This document shows, in pieces, positions 8,600 to 19,013 of a DNA stretch of 61,690 nucleotides; position 1 is the first letter of the stretch; each line of letters starts with the position of its first letter. Origin of the DNA: an uncultured Roseburia sp. (GTDB lineage Bacteria > Bacillota > Clostridia > Lachnospirales > Lachnospiraceae). The stretch spans positions 1 through 61,690 of the forward strand of contig CAMUGE010000011.1 in assembly GCA_947088345.1 (NCBI GenBank). Reading direction: 5' to 3'. The notes beneath the pieces were generated by a model, which made no database searches, had not been told where the DNA came from, and saw nothing but the letters and a program-made list of their open reading frames with translations. A program made the translations under genes and the position numbers.

Positions 8600-9208
8600 A
8601 TGGGATCTGTCAAAGATAAATTGCATACCGGAGAATTATATCTGCCGCAGGATCAGGAACTGATGGCCGAACAGTTAAAATTACAGGATCGTCTGTATGA
8701 ATACAATCTGTTAAAACCGTCTCAGACAAAAGCGCGGGAGGCAATGCTGCATGATATTCTTGCAGAATGCGGGGAAGGCTGTTATGTCGAGGCCCCGTTT
8801 TATGCAAATTTTGGCGGCAGCCATGTGCATTTTGGAAATTATGTCTATGCGAATTACCATTTGACGATGGTAGACGATACGCATATCTATGTGGGCGATT
8901 ATACGATGTTCGGCCCGAATGTAACGATTGCTTCTGCGGCTCACCCGATTGATCCAAAGCTTCGGGAGGAGTTATATCAGTATAACAAGCCGGTTCGTAT
9001 CGGAAGAAACTGTTGGATTGGAGCCGGAGTGATTGTGGTTCCGGGAGTTACGATCGGAGATAATACTGTGATTGGAGCCGGCAGCGTGGTCACAAAAGAT
9101 ATACCGGCAAATGTTGTGGCGGTCGGCAATCCGTGCCGGGTGCTTCGTGAAATTGGAGAAGAAGACACTGAAAAATGGGCAAAGGCAATCGAAACCATAC
9201 AAAAATAA
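8600..9208 (+). CDS. Maltose/galactoside O-acetyltransferase family protein
   Basis: Cytoplasmic acetyl-CoA-dependent sugar O-acetyltransferase of the Maa/LacA family, 202 residues. The N-terminal helical maltose-acetyltransferase segment is followed by a left-handed beta-helix of hexapeptide repeats (IGRNCWIGAGVIVVPGVTIGDNTVIGAGSVVTKDIP is typical, here quoted by its core IGAGVIVVPGVTIGDN). ASAAHPID supplies the catalytic histidine. I start at 8600, where CGGAGGGAAC precedes the ATG; the open frame extends to 8540 without a ribosome binding site. Stands alone, followed by a terminator. The actual sugar acceptor is unknown. Confidence 0.9.
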   Translation: MGSVKDKLHTGELYLPQDQELMAEQLKLQDRLYEYNLLKPSQTKAREAMLHDILAECGEGCYVEAPFYANFGGSHVHFGNYVYANYHLTMVDDTHIYVGDYTMFGPNVTIASAAHPIDPKLREELYQYNKPVRIGRNCWIGAGVIVVPGVTIGDNTVIGAGSVVTKDIPANVVAVGNPCRVLREIGEEDTEKWAKAIETIQK

Positions 9209-9218
9209 CGAATGAAAA

Positions 9219-9255
9219 AGGAATGGCCGATCGTTTTAAGACCATTCTTTTTTGT
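9219..9255 (+). terminator. Terminator after the acetyltransferase gene
   Basis: GGAATGG (9220-9226) and CCATTC (9242-9247) form a short stem followed by six or more T. Position and T-run fit a rho-independent terminator. Confidence 0.65.
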
Positions 9256-9320
9256 TAAGCAGTTTTAATTTGTTTTATAAAAGCGTGTTAAAATTTTGCC
9301 AAAGTGGGATAATAGGAACA

Positions 9321-10859
9321 ATGGAAACGAAATCAAGTGAAGAAAATCACATCTATATCGCAATCGACCTGAAATCTTTCTACGCCTCGGTGGAATGCGT
9401 AGAGCGTCAGTTGGACCCGCTGTCAACAAATCTGGTTGTTGCGGATGTTGGCCGGACAGAAAAAACAATCTGTCTCGCCGTTTCACCATCCTTAAAAGCT
9501 TATGGAATTTCAGGGCGTGCCAGGCTGTTTGAGGTAATACAGAGAGTAAAAGAGGTTAACAGGGAGAGGAAAAACCTTGCGCCGGGAAAGCAATTTGTCA
9601 GCGCCTCCTATGATGCCGGGGAGCTTTTGCTGCATCCGGAATTTTCGGTTTCTTATGTGATTGCCCCGCCGCGTATGGCTTTTTATATTGAATACAGTAC
9701 GAAGATTTACGATATTTATTTAAAATATATTGCGCCGGAGGATATGCATGTCTATTCGATCGACGAGGTTTTTTTGGATGTCACGCACTATCTGAATATT
9801 TACCGTATGGAGCCAAAGGAGCTCGCCTCGCAGATAATCGGAGATGTTTTAACGGAAACAGGAATCACGGCAACAGCGGGAATTGGGACAAACTTGTATC
9901 TGTGCAAAGTTGCGATGGATATTCTGGCAAAGCACGCTCCCCCCGACTCGAACGGAGTGCGTATCGCACAGCTGGACGAGATGAGCTATCGAAAGTTACT
10001 CTGGGACCATAAGCCGCTCACCGATTTCTGGAGGGTCGGCCGCGGCTACCAGAAAAAACTGCATGAGGCGGGGATTTTTACCATGGGCGATATCGCAAGA
10101 TGTTCTCTTGGGGGGCCCGGCGATTATCGAAATGAGGAAATGTTATACCGTATGTTTGGAATTAATGCCGAACTGTTGATTGATCATGCATGGGGATTTG
10201 AGCCGGTTACAATAGACCTGATCAGGGCCTATAAGCCGCAGAGCAGCAGTCTGTGTTCGGGGCAGGTTCTTCCGTGTCCCTATGATTTTGAAAAGGCAAA
10301 ACTGGTGGTACGCGAGATGGTCGAAATGCTCTCGCTTGATCTGGTGGAAAAGAAAATGGTGACAGACCAGATGGTATTAACGATTGGATATGACAGAGAG
10401 AATTTATCTCCGTCAGAGCAAAAAAATAATTACTGTGGAGAGGTTACGGTTGACCGTTACGGAAGAAAAGTGCCGAAACATGCGCATGGTTCGGTGAATC
10501 TGGAACGAAAGACTTCTTCCTCCCGTGTGATTACGGAAGCCATAATCGGACTTTATGATCGTATTGTAAGCGAGAGCCTGTGGATTCGTCGTATTACGGT
10601 GACGGCAAACCATGTTGTGAGCGAATCGCTGCAGAGTGAGCAGACATTTGAGCAGCTGGATTTGTTTACTGATTATCAGGCAGTTGAAAAAAAACGGCGG
10701 GAAGAGGGGGCAAGGCTCGCCAAAGAGCGGAAACTCCAGGAGGCCATGCTTACGGTGAAAAAGAAGTTCGGAAAAAACGCGATACTAAAGGGAATGAACC
10801 TGCAGGAGGGCGCTACGGCGATCAAACGCAATGATCAGATCGGAGGGCATCAGGCGTGA
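9321..10859 (+). CDS. Y-family DNA polymerase (DinB/UmuC type)
   Basis: Translesion DNA polymerase of 512 residues. YIAIDLKSFYASVECVER carries the first catalytic aspartate with the steric-gate region, and YSIDEVFLDV carries the second acidic pair; TAGIGTNLYLCKVAMD and the helix-hairpin-helix segment DFWRVGRGYQKKLHEAG follow, then the little-finger domain. It resembles the clostridial UmuC/ImpB-like group that travels with a YolD-like gene, as here (4-nt overlap downstream). I start at 9321; the frame is open from 9252 but enters the terminator. I looked for a LexA-type GAAC-N4-GTTC box upstream and saw none. Confidence 0.9.
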   Translation: METKSSEENHIYIAIDLKSFYASVECVERQLDPLSTNLVVADVGRTEKTICLAVSPSLKAYGISGRARLFEVIQRVKEVNRERKNLAPGKQFVSASYDAGELLLHPEFSVSYVIAPPRMAFYIEYSTKIYDIYLKYIAPEDMHVYSIDEVFLDVTHYLNIYRMEPKELASQIIGDVLTETGITATAGIGTNLYLCKVAMDILAKHAPPDSNGVRIAQLDEMSYRKLLWDHKPLTDFWRVGRGYQKKLHEAGIFTMGDIARCSLGGPGDYRNEEMLYRMFGINAELLIDHAWGFEPVTIDLIRAYKPQSSSLCSGQVLPCPYDFEKAKLVVREMVEMLSLDLVEKKMVTDQMVLTIGYDRENLSPSEQKNNYCGEVTVDRYGRKVPKHAHGSVNLERKTSSSRVITEAIIGLYDRIVSESLWIRRITVTANHVVSESLQSEQTFEQLDLFTDYQAVEKKRREEGARLAKERKLQEAMLTVKKKFGKNAILKGMNLQEGATAIKRNDQIGGHQA

Positions 10860-11314
10860 ATGAAAAAGAGACTCATAAATATGACGATATCATCGGTCTG
10901 CCGCATCACGTGTCAAAGTCTCACCCCAGAATGGCTCTGTCAGACCGCGCGGCGCAGTTTTCACCGTTTGCAGCTCTGACCGGACACGAAGAAGCTATCA
11001 AAGAGACGGAGCGGTTAACCGAGCAATTTCGACAGCCGGACGAGGAGGCGAATGATCAGATGGATGGCTGCCTGCATGCCATAATGGAACAGATCGCACA
11101 GACGCCAAAGATAGAGGCGGTCTATTTTAAACCGGATGACAGAAAGAGCGGCGGCAGTTATCTTACCTGCTGTGGCCGTGTAAAAAAAGTCGACCTGTAT
11201 GACAGGAAGCTTGTTTTTCTTGACGGTACGCAGATACCGCTTGCGATGCTGGTTTCATTGGAGTTTTGCAGAGAAGGGATAGAATATTATGGAGGGTATG
11301 CAGAAAATGAATAA
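10856..11314 (+). CDS. YolD-like protein
   Basis: Small acidic protein of 152 residues matching the YolD-like family, seen next to Y-family polymerases in Firmicutes and thought to act as a UmuD-like partner. The family signature is near the N-terminus: HHVSKSHPRMALSDRAAQFSPFAAL. The GTG start at 10856 overlaps the polymerase stop (GTGA), so synthesis is probably coupled. The C-terminal half looks like a small beta-rich domain (VKKVDLYDRKLVFLDGTQIP). Confidence 0.88.
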   Translation: MNEKETHKYDDIIGLPHHVSKSHPRMALSDRAAQFSPFAALTGHEEAIKETERLTEQFRQPDEEANDQMDGCLHAIMEQIAQTPKIEAVYFKPDDRKSGGSYLTCCGRVKKVDLYDRKLVFLDGTQIPLAMLVSLEFCREGIEYYGGYAENE

Positions 11315-11495
11315 TGCCGGAATCATGAAAACCGCTATGGGTGAATTTAGCGATATACAGGAATATATGGCGCTGGCCAAAAAAGAAAATGCAAAAGAAA
11401 CGTATGCCAAACTGAAAAAGAAATATCTTTTTTTGAAAGCGCTGCTTCACAATCTGGACGTAAATCTGGCGGATATTGATGAGATTAAGGAATAG
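11289..11495 (+). CDS. Small protein, third gene of the polymerase operon
   Basis: Unrecognised 68-residue, charged, probably all-helical protein (FSDIQEYMALAKKENAKETYAKLKKKYLFLKALLHNLDVNLADIDEI). It overlaps the end of the YolD-like gene by 26 nt. The start is uncertain: 11289 has AGAAGGGA upstream, while 11307 has GGAGGG at 11291-11296. The open frame, codon use and coupling to the polymerase/YolD pair support a real gene; I cannot assign a function. Confidence 0.6.
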   Translation: MEGMQKMNNAGIMKTAMGEFSDIQEYMALAKKENAKETYAKLKKKYLFLKALLHNLDVNLADIDEIKE

Positions 11496-11573
11496 GCGCT
11501 GGTATAAAATTTACAGATGAAAAACAGCAGTGGGAAACAGACAGGCTGATACAGGAGATCCGGAGGGGTTACA

Positions 11574-12002
11574 GTGGAACATATATTGATTATTGAAGAC
11601 GAAAGAGATGTAAACAGACTGCTTGCGCAGACTTTAAAAGAGGGCGGTTATAAGACGACGTCCGCATATGATGGAATGGAAGGACTTCGTATGGCTGAAA
11701 ACGGAGCGTTTGACCTGATTATGCTTGATCTGATGCTTCCGTATTTTAGCGGAGACGAGGTGCTTCGCCGGCTGCGGGAAAAGAGCAATGTTCCCGTGAT
11801 TATGATTTCTGCCAGAGATATGGTGCGCACAAAGACAGATCTTTTAACACTGGGAGCCGTCGATTATATCACAAAGCCGTTTGATCTGGGCGAAGTGCTG
11901 GCAAGAGTCGTTTCCAATTTAAGACGGTGTAAAAAAGAAGAATCGCGAAAGCAGCTTACATATGGAAATCTTGTGCTGGACAAAGTTTTTTGTTTTTCCT
12001 GA
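11574..12002 (+). pseudogene. Truncated OmpR-type response regulator
   Basis: The receiver domain is complete: acidic pocket IIEDERD, phospho-acceptor aspartate in LIMLDLMLP, and lysine in YITKPFDLGEV. The frame then reads LTYGNLVLDKVFCFS and stops at 142 residues, exactly where the linker should lead into the winged-helix DNA-binding domain (usual length about 225). GTG start at 11574 behind CGGAGGGG. With no output domain it cannot act as a transcription factor, though it could still take phosphate from the kinase encoded at 12370. It is the first of three linked genes, two of them broken. Confidence 0.85.
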
Positions 12003-12109
12003 CAATTACCAAACATTTGCCAGTTGTATTTTTTATCGTAATCAGTGACGCGTCAATTGAGGGTAACAAAACAAACAAATATCTGACAAAATGACAGGAG
12101 GGTTACGAT

Positions 12110-12373
12110 ATGGAAAATGTTATTCTGGAGACCAGGAACCTTTCCAGGCGTTATAAAACGCAGCAGGCGATACGTAAGGTAAACCTGCAGCTAAAACGTG
12201 GAAGGATCTACGGACTGATCGGGAAAAACGGGGCGGGAAAGACGACGCTGATGCGAATGGTCGCCGGTCTTGGATTTCCGACAGAGGGGGAAATTTTTCT
12301 GTTTGGTCTGGTTTGGACGGCCGTCATCTGTGGAATCGGGCTGTGGAATTTTAAGAAAACGGAATTAAAATGA
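12110..12373 (+). pseudogene. ABC ATPase fused in frame to the tail of an ABC permease (internal deletion)
   Basis: The first about 63 residues are the N-terminus of a drug/lantibiotic-type ABC ATPase, with Walker A GKNGAGKTTL and GFPTEGEIFLFG. The sequence then changes abruptly to LVWTAVICGIGLWNFKKTELK, a hydrophobic segment and charged tail typical of the C-terminus of an ABC permease. The simplest reading is one in-frame deletion that removed the rest of the ATPase, the gap and most of the permease. The 87-residue product lacks the signature motif and Walker B and cannot be an active transporter. A good ribosome binding site (GGAGGG) remains. The ATGA overlap with the kinase gene downstream is preserved. 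Confidence 0.82.
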
Positions 12374-13305
12374 GAAATGATATGGCGATTGCATTGGTGA
12401 TAGTAAGTATTTTATGCGTCCTGCTTTTCCTGCGGCTTTTGCTTCTAAAGCGTCAGTTGTTCCGTATACGGCGTCAGCAGGAACGAAGAGCGGAAGAAAA
12501 GGCGGAAAATCTGATTTATCTGGAAGTGCGGGAAAGAAATTTAAATGAGCTGACGCGTCTGTTAAATATGACAATAAAGAGGGAAAGTGCGCTGCGCGCC
12601 AAACAGGAATTGAAAGAGCGGGAGTTCCAAGGCCTGATTACCAATATTTCACATGATTTAAGAACCCCGCTGACCGTGATGAAAGGGTATCTGCAGCTTC
12701 TTTCTCGCAGCCCTCTGCAGGAAGACGCAAAAGAATATTTAGCAGTCTGCTTTCGCCATACCGAAGAGCTCGAGGGACGTATCCGACAGTTCTTCGAATA
12801 TTCTTATTATAGCGCTCAGGATGAGGAGATATTGTGTTCACTTCTAAATATTTCCAATCTTGTGACAGAAGTGATGACAGATTTTATTCCGGTCTTTGAG
12901 GAACATGCGCTCACGATGAATCTGGCGCAGGATACCAACCAAAAAGCATGGGGAAATGAAGAACTGATAAAACGAATGATACAGAATTTGATGAAGAACT
13001 GTGTTCAATACGCGGTCGGCGAAGTTGCGGTTGTGATTGCAAGAGAGCAAAAGCAATTTTCAGAAAGTAATCAGGGAGGCAGAATTGTAGTCTCGGTTCA
13101 AAATCGGGTCAGGGAAGGCGTGAAATTTGACGAATCGCACGTCTTTTCCCGCTTTTATGCAGGCAGCCCTGCAAGCGGCCGCTCGACAGGGCTGGGGCTT
13201 TCCATAGTAAAACTTCTTGCCGAGAAGATGGGCGGGGAAGTCTTTGCTGAGAAAAAAGGCGAATACTTTACAGTCGGCTTTTTTCTTCCGGGAGCGCCGG
13301 AATAA
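12370..13305 (+). CDS. Sensor histidine kinase of a decayed ABC-linked two-component system
   Basis: Membrane histidine kinase of 311 residues. One hydrophobic segment (residues about 5-25) leads into a coiled region and then HisKA (NISHDLRTPLTVMKGYLQLL, phospho-accepting His) and HATPase (N-box QNLMKNCVQYA, G-box GRSTGLGLSIVK). There is almost no extracellular sensor domain, which fits kinases that sense through a partner ABC transporter of the bacitracin/lantibiotic type. That transporter is deleted and the cognate regulator lacks its DNA-binding domain, so the kinase seems orphaned. All its own motifs look intact. Confidence 0.85.
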   Translation: MRNDMAIALVIVSILCVLLFLRLLLLKRQLFRIRRQQERRAEEKAENLIYLEVRERNLNELTRLLNMTIKRESALRAKQELKEREFQGLITNISHDLRTPLTVMKGYLQLLSRSPLQEDAKEYLAVCFRHTEELEGRIRQFFEYSYYSAQDEEILCSLLNISNLVTEVMTDFIPVFEEHALTMNLAQDTNQKAWGNEELIKRMIQNLMKNCVQYAVGEVAVVIAREQKQFSESNQGGRIVVSVQNRVREGVKFDESHVFSRFYAGSPASGRSTGLGLSIVKLLAEKMGGEVFAEKKGEYFTVGFFLPGAPE

Positions 13306-13340
13306 AGTCTGACCGGGCTCACGGAAAGACGTTGGCTTTT

Positions 13341-16300
13341 TTATTTATTATTTGCCTGCAGGTTTTTGTTTGCCTGCAAGTTTTTACCTGCAGTGGATAA
13401 CATCAGTTTAATCCGGTTTAACTGGTTTACTTCGCTCGCTCCCGGATCATAATCAATCGCGACGATATTTGAGTTTGGATAGCGGTGGCGCAGTTCCTTG
13501 ATGACGCCTTTTCCAACCACATGGTTTGGCAGGCAGGCAAACGGCTGTGTACATACAATATTTGGTGTGCCGTTCTCAATCAGCTCCAGCATTTCGCCGG
13601 TTAAAAACCATCCCTCTCCCGTCTGGTTTCCTTCGGATACAATGTCCCGTGCGGCGTCGGCAAGATTGTCGATATGTGCAGGGACGTCAAAATGTCTGCT
13701 CTTTTTAAACTCTTCTTTTGCGGTGCGCCGCAGCCATTCCAGAAATGCGATTCCCATGCGTCCAAACCGTTTTGATTTTTTGCTCATGCCAAGTGCATCG
13801 GCACGAAAGCCGGTGTTGTAGAAGCAGTAGAGAAGAAAATCAGTCAGGTCGGGCACTACGGCCTCTGCGCCTTCCGATTCCAGCAGTTCCACCAGATGAT
13901 TATTTGCAGCCGGGTGAAACTTAACCAGAATCTCTCCGACAATGCCGACGCGCGGTTTTTGTACGCTGACGCGCGGCAGATTGTCAAAATCCCGTATAAT
14001 ATCGCGGCAGAGCTTTTTGTATTTTTTATGCGAGAGTGTTTTAGGCTGTGTGATAAAGCGGACAACTTCTTTTTTCCATTTTTTATGCAGCGCATCGGCC
14101 GAACCTGCGACGGCTTCATAGGGGCGCGTCGCATAGAGGCAGCGCATAAAGATATCGCCGAATACAAGGGCGTAAAGCCCGTGCTGCAAAAGCGGGAGCG
14201 TCAGCTTAAAGCCGGGATTTGACTCAAGACCGCTTAAGTTAATGGAGATCACGGGCACATCCGGATATCCGGCTTTCTCGAGAGCGCGTCGGATAAAGCC
14301 CACGTAATTGGAAGCGCGGCAGCCTCCCCCGGTCTGCGACATCAGGATTGCGGTTTTTGACATATCGTACTCGCCGGACATTACGGCTGCCATCATCTGA
14401 CCGACCACAATCAGCGACGGATAGCAGGCGTCGTTATTGACAAAGCGCAGTCCGGCGTCCACACTGGTGCGTGCCGAAACATCGGGTATCACAAGGCGGT
14501 AACCCGCTGCTTTAAATGCCGGTTCCAACAATTCAAAATGGATCGGAGACATCTGAGGGCAGAGTATCGTATAATTTTTGCGCATTTCTTCCGTAAAAAC
14601 AACACGGCGATAGGAGCTTGGCACAACAGTGCGTTTTGACTGTTTTTTCTCACGGACGCGTATGGCCGAGATCAGTGAACGGATTCTTATTCTTGCCGCG
14701 CCCAGATTGTTTACTTCGTCAATCTTTAAGCAGGTGTAGATTTTGCCGGAATCCGATAAAATATCGTTGACCGCGTCCGTAGTAACCGCGTCTAAACCGC
14801 ATCCGAATGAATTGAGCTGGATCAGATCCAAATCGTCTCTTGTCTTGACAAAATTTGCGGCAGCATACAGGCGGGAATGGTACATCCACTGATCCATTAC
14901 AATCAGCGGCCGCTCCACTTCGTGCAGATGCGAAACGGAATCTTCGGTCAGCACGGCAATGCCGTAGGAATTAATCAGTTCGGGTATGCCGTGGTTGATC
15001 TCCGGGTCTGTGTGGTAGGGGCGTCCCGCAAGTACAATACCGCGCATATTATGCTCCTCTATATATGCAAGGACTTCTTCCCCTTTTTTCTGCACTTCCA
15101 TGCGGACGGCGGCAAGTTCCTTGTATCCCTCCGAGACAGCGTCGCGCACTGCGGATTCCGGGATTCCAAATTCCTCGCCGCAAAATGTTTTTACAAGCTG
15201 CATAGACAGCGCGTCTTCGCTTGCAAACGACATAAACGGGTTGTAGAACCTGACCTGCCCGGACGTGATCTCGTCCACATTATTTTTGATGTTTTCTGCA
15301 TAGGAGGTGACAATCGGGCAGTTGTAGTGGTTGTTGGAATCCGGAAATTCATCTCTTTCATATGGGATACACGGATAAAAGATAAAATCAACATTCTGAT
15401 GAATCAGCCAGTTAATATGTCCGTGCGCCAGTTTAGCCGGGTAGCACTCCGATTCGCTTGGGATTGAATCAATTCCAAGCTCGTATATTTTTCGGGTTGA
15501 CTGCGGCGAGAGTACAACGCGAAAACCGAGTTTTTCAAAGAAAACAGCCCAAAACGGGTAATTTTCATACATATTCAGCACGCGCGGGATACCGACAGTT
15601 CCGCGCATGGCCAGATCTGCGGATAATGGTTTGTAGTCAAACAGACGTTTATTTTTATATTCAAACAGATTGGGTATATTTTCTTTATTTTTTTCTTTGC
15701 CAAGGCCGCGCTCACAGCGGTTTCCTGTAATATATCTGCGGTTTCCGGAAAAACGGTTGATGGTCAGCAGACAATGGTTGGTGCAGCTCTGGCATCTTGT
15801 CAGTTTTGTGTCAAAGGTTAGTTCGTTGATTGCCTCAATCGAGAGCATTGTTGTCTTAGCGCCGCTCTCATAGCGTTCGCGGGCAATCAGCGCTGCGCCG
15901 AAAGCGCCCATGATACCGGCGATATTTGGCCTTACGCATTCCAGACCCGATATTTTCTCAAAACTGCGCAGTACGGCGTCATTGTAAAAAGTACCGCCCT
16001 GAACTACAATATTTTTTCCAAGGTCGCCGGGATTCGAAAGCTTTATCACTTTAAACAGAGCGTTCTTGATGACGGAGTAGGCAAGGCCCGACGAGATATC
16101 GGCAACGCTTGCGCCTTCTTTTTGGGCCTGTTTTACTTTTGAGTTCATAAATACGGTACAGCGGGTTCCAAGATCAATCGGATTTTTTGCGAAGAGAGCT
16201 TCTTTTGCAAAATCTTCGACCGAATAGTTTAACGATTTTGCAAATGTTTCAATGAAAGACCCGCAGCCTGACGAGCAGGCTTCATTCAGCTGGACGCTGT

Positions 16301-17615
16301 CTACCGTCTGATTTTTTATTTTGATGCATTTCATGTCCTGTCCGCCGATATCGAGAATACAGTCGACCTTTGGATTGAAAAAGGCGGCGGCATAGTAATG
16401 CGCAACTGTCTCAACCTCGCCATCGTCAAGCATCAGCGCGGCTTTTAAGAGCGCTTCGCCGTAGCCGGTGGAGCAGGAACGTACAATCGAGGCGTCTTTT
16501 GGCAAAAGAGAATAGATTTCTTTGATGGAACGTATCGCCGTGGACAGAGGGCTGCCGTTATTGCTGCTGTAAAACGAGTAGAGCAGCGAGCCGTCTTCTC
16601 CGACAAGGGCGATTTTTGTCGTAGTGGAACCGGCGTCAATTCCAAGAAAGCAGTTGCCCCGGTACGAGGCGAGATCTGCAGCTTTCACATTGTGTCCGTT
16701 GTGGCGTGTTGTAAATGCGTCATATGTTTTCTGATCTGTAAATAGCGGTTCCATACGCGCAACTTCAAATTCCATCCGGATATCGGACGATAGTTTTTGT
16801 ACCAGCTCTTTTAACGTAATCACGGAATCTTCCTTATAATTGAGCGCAGAACCGATCGCTGCGAACAAATGTGAATTTTCCGGCAATATGGCATGTTCGT
16901 CGTCCAGATGCAGAGTGCGGATGAATGCGGCACGCAATTCGGACAGGAAATGCAGCGGGCCGCCCAGAAAAGCGACATGTCCGCGAATCGGTTTGCCGCA
17001 GGCAAGACCGCTGATTGTCTGGTTGACAACAGCCTGAAAAATGGAGGCGGAAAGGTCCTCTCTGGTAGCCCCTTCGTTGATTAACGGCTGGATGTCTGTT
17101 TTGGCAAACACGCCGCAGCGCGCGGCGATTGGGTAAATTGCCTTGAACTCTTTTGCATATTCATTTAATCCGGTGGCGTCTGTCTGGATCAGCGAGGCCA
17201 TCTGGTCGATAAACGAGCCGGTTCCGCCCGCGCAGATTCCGTTCATGCGCTGTTCCACATTTGTGCCTTCAAAGTAAATTATTTTTGCATCCTCCCCGCC
17301 GAGTTCGATTGCAACGTCTGTCTGCGGCGCATTGTGGCGCAGTGCAGTCGAGACGGAGATCACTTCCTGTACAAACGGGATATTGAGATGGTTTGCAAGC
17401 GTAAGCCCGCCGGACCCTGTAATCATGGGCGCTGCAGTCAGATCGCCCAGTTTATCAAACGCTTTTTGGATCAGAGAAGATAATGTTTCCCGGATATTGG
17501 CAAAATGTCTCTCATAGTCTGAAAATAAAAGATTGTCGTGTTCGTCGAGGACAGCGACTTTTACCGTGGTCGAGCCGATATCGATCCCTAATTTATGAAG
17601 TATATTTTTTTTCAT
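13341..17615 (-). CDS. Giant 2-hydroxyacyl-CoA dehydratase activase (BadF/BcrA x2, DUF2229, HgdB-like)
   Basis: Fused protein of 1424 residues. Two ASKHA activase domains open with [17 protein letters not shown] (about 10) and [16 protein letters not shown] (about 330); each has a cluster cysteine ([12 protein letters not shown] and [12 protein letters not shown]). A DUF2229 region follows ([18 protein letters not shown]), then a region like the dehydratase subunit HgdB ([17 protein letters not shown]). Single activases fire one electron into 2-hydroxyacyl-CoA dehydratases using ATP; what these fusions act on is not settled. Start at 17615 behind GGAGG on the minus strand. The C-terminus has a short tandem repeat ([12 protein letters not shown]). 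No separate dehydratase genes lie nearby. Confidence 0.88.
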   Translation of the reverse strand: MKKNILHKLGIDIGSTTVKVAVLDEHDNLLFSDYERHFANIRETLSSLIQKAFDKLGDLTAAPMITGSGGLTLANHLNIPFVQEVISVSTALRHNAPQTDVAIELGGEDAKIIYFEGTNVEQRMNGICAGGTGSFIDQMASLIQTDATGLNEYAKEFKAIYPIAARCGVFAKTDIQPLINEGATREDLSASIFQAVVNQTISGLACGKPIRGHVAFLGGPLHFLSELRAAFIRTLHLDDEHAILPENSHLFAAIGSALNYKEDSVITLKELVQKLSSDIRMEFEVARMEPLFTDQKTYDAFTTRHNGHNVKAADLASYRGNCFLGIDAGSTTTKIALVGEDGSLLYSFYSSNNGSPLSTAIRSIKEIYSLLPKDASIVRSCSTGYGEALLKAALMLDDGEVETVAHYYAAAFFNPKVDCILDIGGQDMKCIKIKNQTVDSVQLNEACSSGCGSFIETFAKSLNYSVEDFAKEALFAKNPIDLGTRCTVFMNSKVKQAQKEGASVADISSGLAYSVIKNALFKVIKLSNPGDLGKNIVVQGGTFYNDAVLRSFEKISGLECVRPNIAGIMGAFGAALIARERYESGAKTTMLSIEAINELTFDTKLTRCQSCTNHCLLTINRFSGNRRYITGNRCERGLGKEKNKENIPNLFEYKNKRLFDYKPLSADLAMRGTVGIPRVLNMYENYPFWAVFFEKLGFRVVLSPQSTRKIYELGIDSIPSESECYPAKLAHGHINWLIHQNVDFIFYPCIPYERDEFPDSNNHYNCPIVTSYAENIKNNVDEITSGQVRFYNPFMSFASEDALSMQLVKTFCGEEFGIPESAVRDAVSEGYKELAAVRMEVQKKGEEVLAYIEEHNMRGIVLAGRPYHTDPEINHGIPELINSYGIAVLTEDSVSHLHEVERPLIVMDQWMYHSRLYAAANFVKTRDDLDLIQLNSFGCGLDAVTTDAVNDILSDSGKIYTCLKIDEVNNLGAARIRIRSLISAIRVREKKQSKRTVVPSSYRRVVFTEEMRKNYTILCPQMSPIHFELLEPAFKAAGYRLVIPDVSARTSVDAGLRFVNNDACYPSLIVVGQMMAAVMSGEYDMSKTAILMSQTGGGCRASNYVGFIRRALEKAGYPDVPVISINLSGLESNPGFKLTLPLLQHGLYALVFGDIFMRCLYATRPYEAVAGSADALHKKWKKEVVRFITQPKTLSHKKYKKLCRDIIRDFDNLPRVSVQKPRVGIVGEILVKFHPAANNHLVELLESEGAEAVVPDLTDFLLYCFYNTGFRADALGMSKKSKRFGRMGIAFLEWLRRTAKEEFKKSRHFDVPAHIDNLADAARDIVSEGNQTGEGWFLTGEMLELIENGTPNIVCTQPFACLPNHVVGKGVIKELRHRYPNSNIVAIDYDPGASEVNQLNRIKLMLSTAGKNLQANKNLQANNK

Positions 17616-17804
17616 GAGAATCCTCCATAGCAGTATGTTCACAAATCTGCTGTTTTTACCTGCAGAATGTAAGTGTTTCTACCTATTATAATAAGAATAA
17701 TTCATATGGCGCGAACAATGTACATTATACGACAGGATTTGTCAAAAGACAATGTGTAAAAGCAGGAAAAATATAAAGTTTTTATGAAGAGCACGGGGCA
17801 GCGA

Positions 17805-17833
17805 TTGACAAAAACAACATGTACCGATATACT
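17805..17833 (+). promoter_or_regulatory. Sigma-A type promoter of the rhomboid-like gene
   Basis: TTGACA (17805-17810), 17-bp spacer, TATACT (17828-17833). Both boxes are near consensus and lie about 60 nt before the start at 17894. Confidence 0.75.
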
Positions 17834-17893
17834 TTATGAGTAATAGCCAAAAAAAATTAACAGGAAATAAAATTTCGGAAATGAGGTTGGCGG

Positions 17894-18754
17894 ATGAACT
17901 GGCTGAATAAAATGGAACGCAAAATAGGAAAATATGCGATACCCAATCTGATCATTTGGCTGATTGGAGCTTATATGGTCGGATTTGTACTCAATGGGGC
18001 AGCTCCCGGAGTTTTAAATTACCTGACATTAAGTCCGTATCATATTCTGCATGGACAGGTCTGGCGGCTCGTGTCATGGATTTTTATGCCTACCGATACC
18101 AACCTGATTTTTTTATTGATTATGGCGCTTTTTTATTATCAGCTCGGCATGACATTAGAGCGAACCTGGGGGACGTTTCGCTTTAACGTTTATATTTTTG
18201 GCGGATTGATTTTTACCGTAATCGGAGCATTTCTGTTATATTTTATTATGCTTTTCATAAGCGGGAGAGGATTTGCCGCAGAACTGTCCACTGCAATTGC
18301 ATGGGGGATGAGTACAAACTATATTAATATGAGTATTTTTCTTGCATTTGCCGTGATGTATCCTGACATGCAGGTCATGCTTTATTTTATTATTCCAATT
18401 AAGATGAAGTGGATGGCGCTTGTGTACGGCGCAATTACGCTCTATAGCTTTATTGTCAGCGGATGGGCGGGCAGAATTGCAATTTTTATGTCTCTGCTCA
18501 ATTTTATTATTTTCTTCCTCTCCACAAGAAATCTGAGCCGTTATACGCCGCATGAGATTCACCGCAGACAGCGGTTTAAGGCGCAGATGCGAACGCCGCG
18601 GTCAGGCAGCGTCACAAAGCATAAATGTGCGGTCTGTGGCAGGACCGAGCTTGACGATCCAAATCTTGAGTTCCGGTTCTGCTCAAAGTGTGAGGGCAAT
18701 TATGAGTACTGCAACGACCATTTATTTACGCATACCCATATCAGGCGAAGCTAA
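17894..18754 (+). CDS. Rhomboid-like membrane protein with C-terminal zinc ribbon, probably not a protease
   Basis: Membrane protein of 286 residues with about six hydrophobic segments and the rhomboid/Derlin layout (LSPYHILHGQVWRLVSWIFMP before TM2, then a cluster of hydrophobic helices). The position where active rhomboids have the serine motif GxSG reads WGMSTNYINMS, and I see no paired histidine in the last membrane segment, so I infer a pseudo-protease of the Derlin kind. Residues about 235-280 are soluble and carry two CxxC pairs (CAVCG, CSKCEG) plus Cys/His (CNDHLFTHTHIRR), probably a zinc-binding domain. Monocistronic with its own promoter and a terminator downstream. Confidence 0.72.
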   Translation: MNWLNKMERKIGKYAIPNLIIWLIGAYMVGFVLNGAAPGVLNYLTLSPYHILHGQVWRLVSWIFMPTDTNLIFLLIMALFYYQLGMTLERTWGTFRFNVYIFGGLIFTVIGAFLLYFIMLFISGRGFAAELSTAIAWGMSTNYINMSIFLAFAVMYPDMQVMLYFIIPIKMKWMALVYGAITLYSFIVSGWAGRIAIFMSLLNFIIFFLSTRNLSRYTPHEIHRRQRFKAQMRTPRSGSVTKHKCAVCGRTELDDPNLEFRFCSKCEGNYEYCNDHLFTHTHIRRS

Positions 18755-18888
18755 GGAATCCTGGTTTCATCATCCGGTCCCCGGCGCCTGCGGCGGATAA
18801 ACACCGATATGCAGAGGTATTTGCCGCTTGTGGTGAAAAACCGGTGCGGAAAACGCCTGCTTATACGTTTTGGAAATGAACATGCGAA

Positions 18889-18932
18889 TAAAAAATCCAA
18901 ATTCTGGGAAATCCGGAAATTGGATTTTTTTT
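18889..18932 (+). terminator. Terminator after the rhomboid-like gene
   Basis: An A-rich left arm ending in ATCCAAATT (about 18894-18904) pairs with AAATTGGATTTT (about 18917-18928), followed by a T-run. It may work in both directions. Confidence 0.7.
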
Positions 18933-18956
18933 ATATCAGCGTTTTTTCGCATAACA

Positions 18957-18974
18957 ATGTCAAAAACATGACAT
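18957..18974. promoter_or_regulatory. Palindrome in the promoter region of the DUF1540 gene
   Basis: ATGTCA (18957-18962), 6 bases, TGACAT (18969-18974): a perfect dyad overlapping the place where a promoter for the gene at 19014 should be. Operator candidate; binding protein unknown. Confidence 0.35.
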
Positions 18975-19013
18975 AATAAAAAAGCAATCAGAATCGAAAG
19001 GAGGACTTTTACT

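Noticed and set aside
14877-15467. 196-codon plus-strand frame
   Set aside because: Entirely antisense to the dehydratase activase gene, whose motifs are unambiguous.
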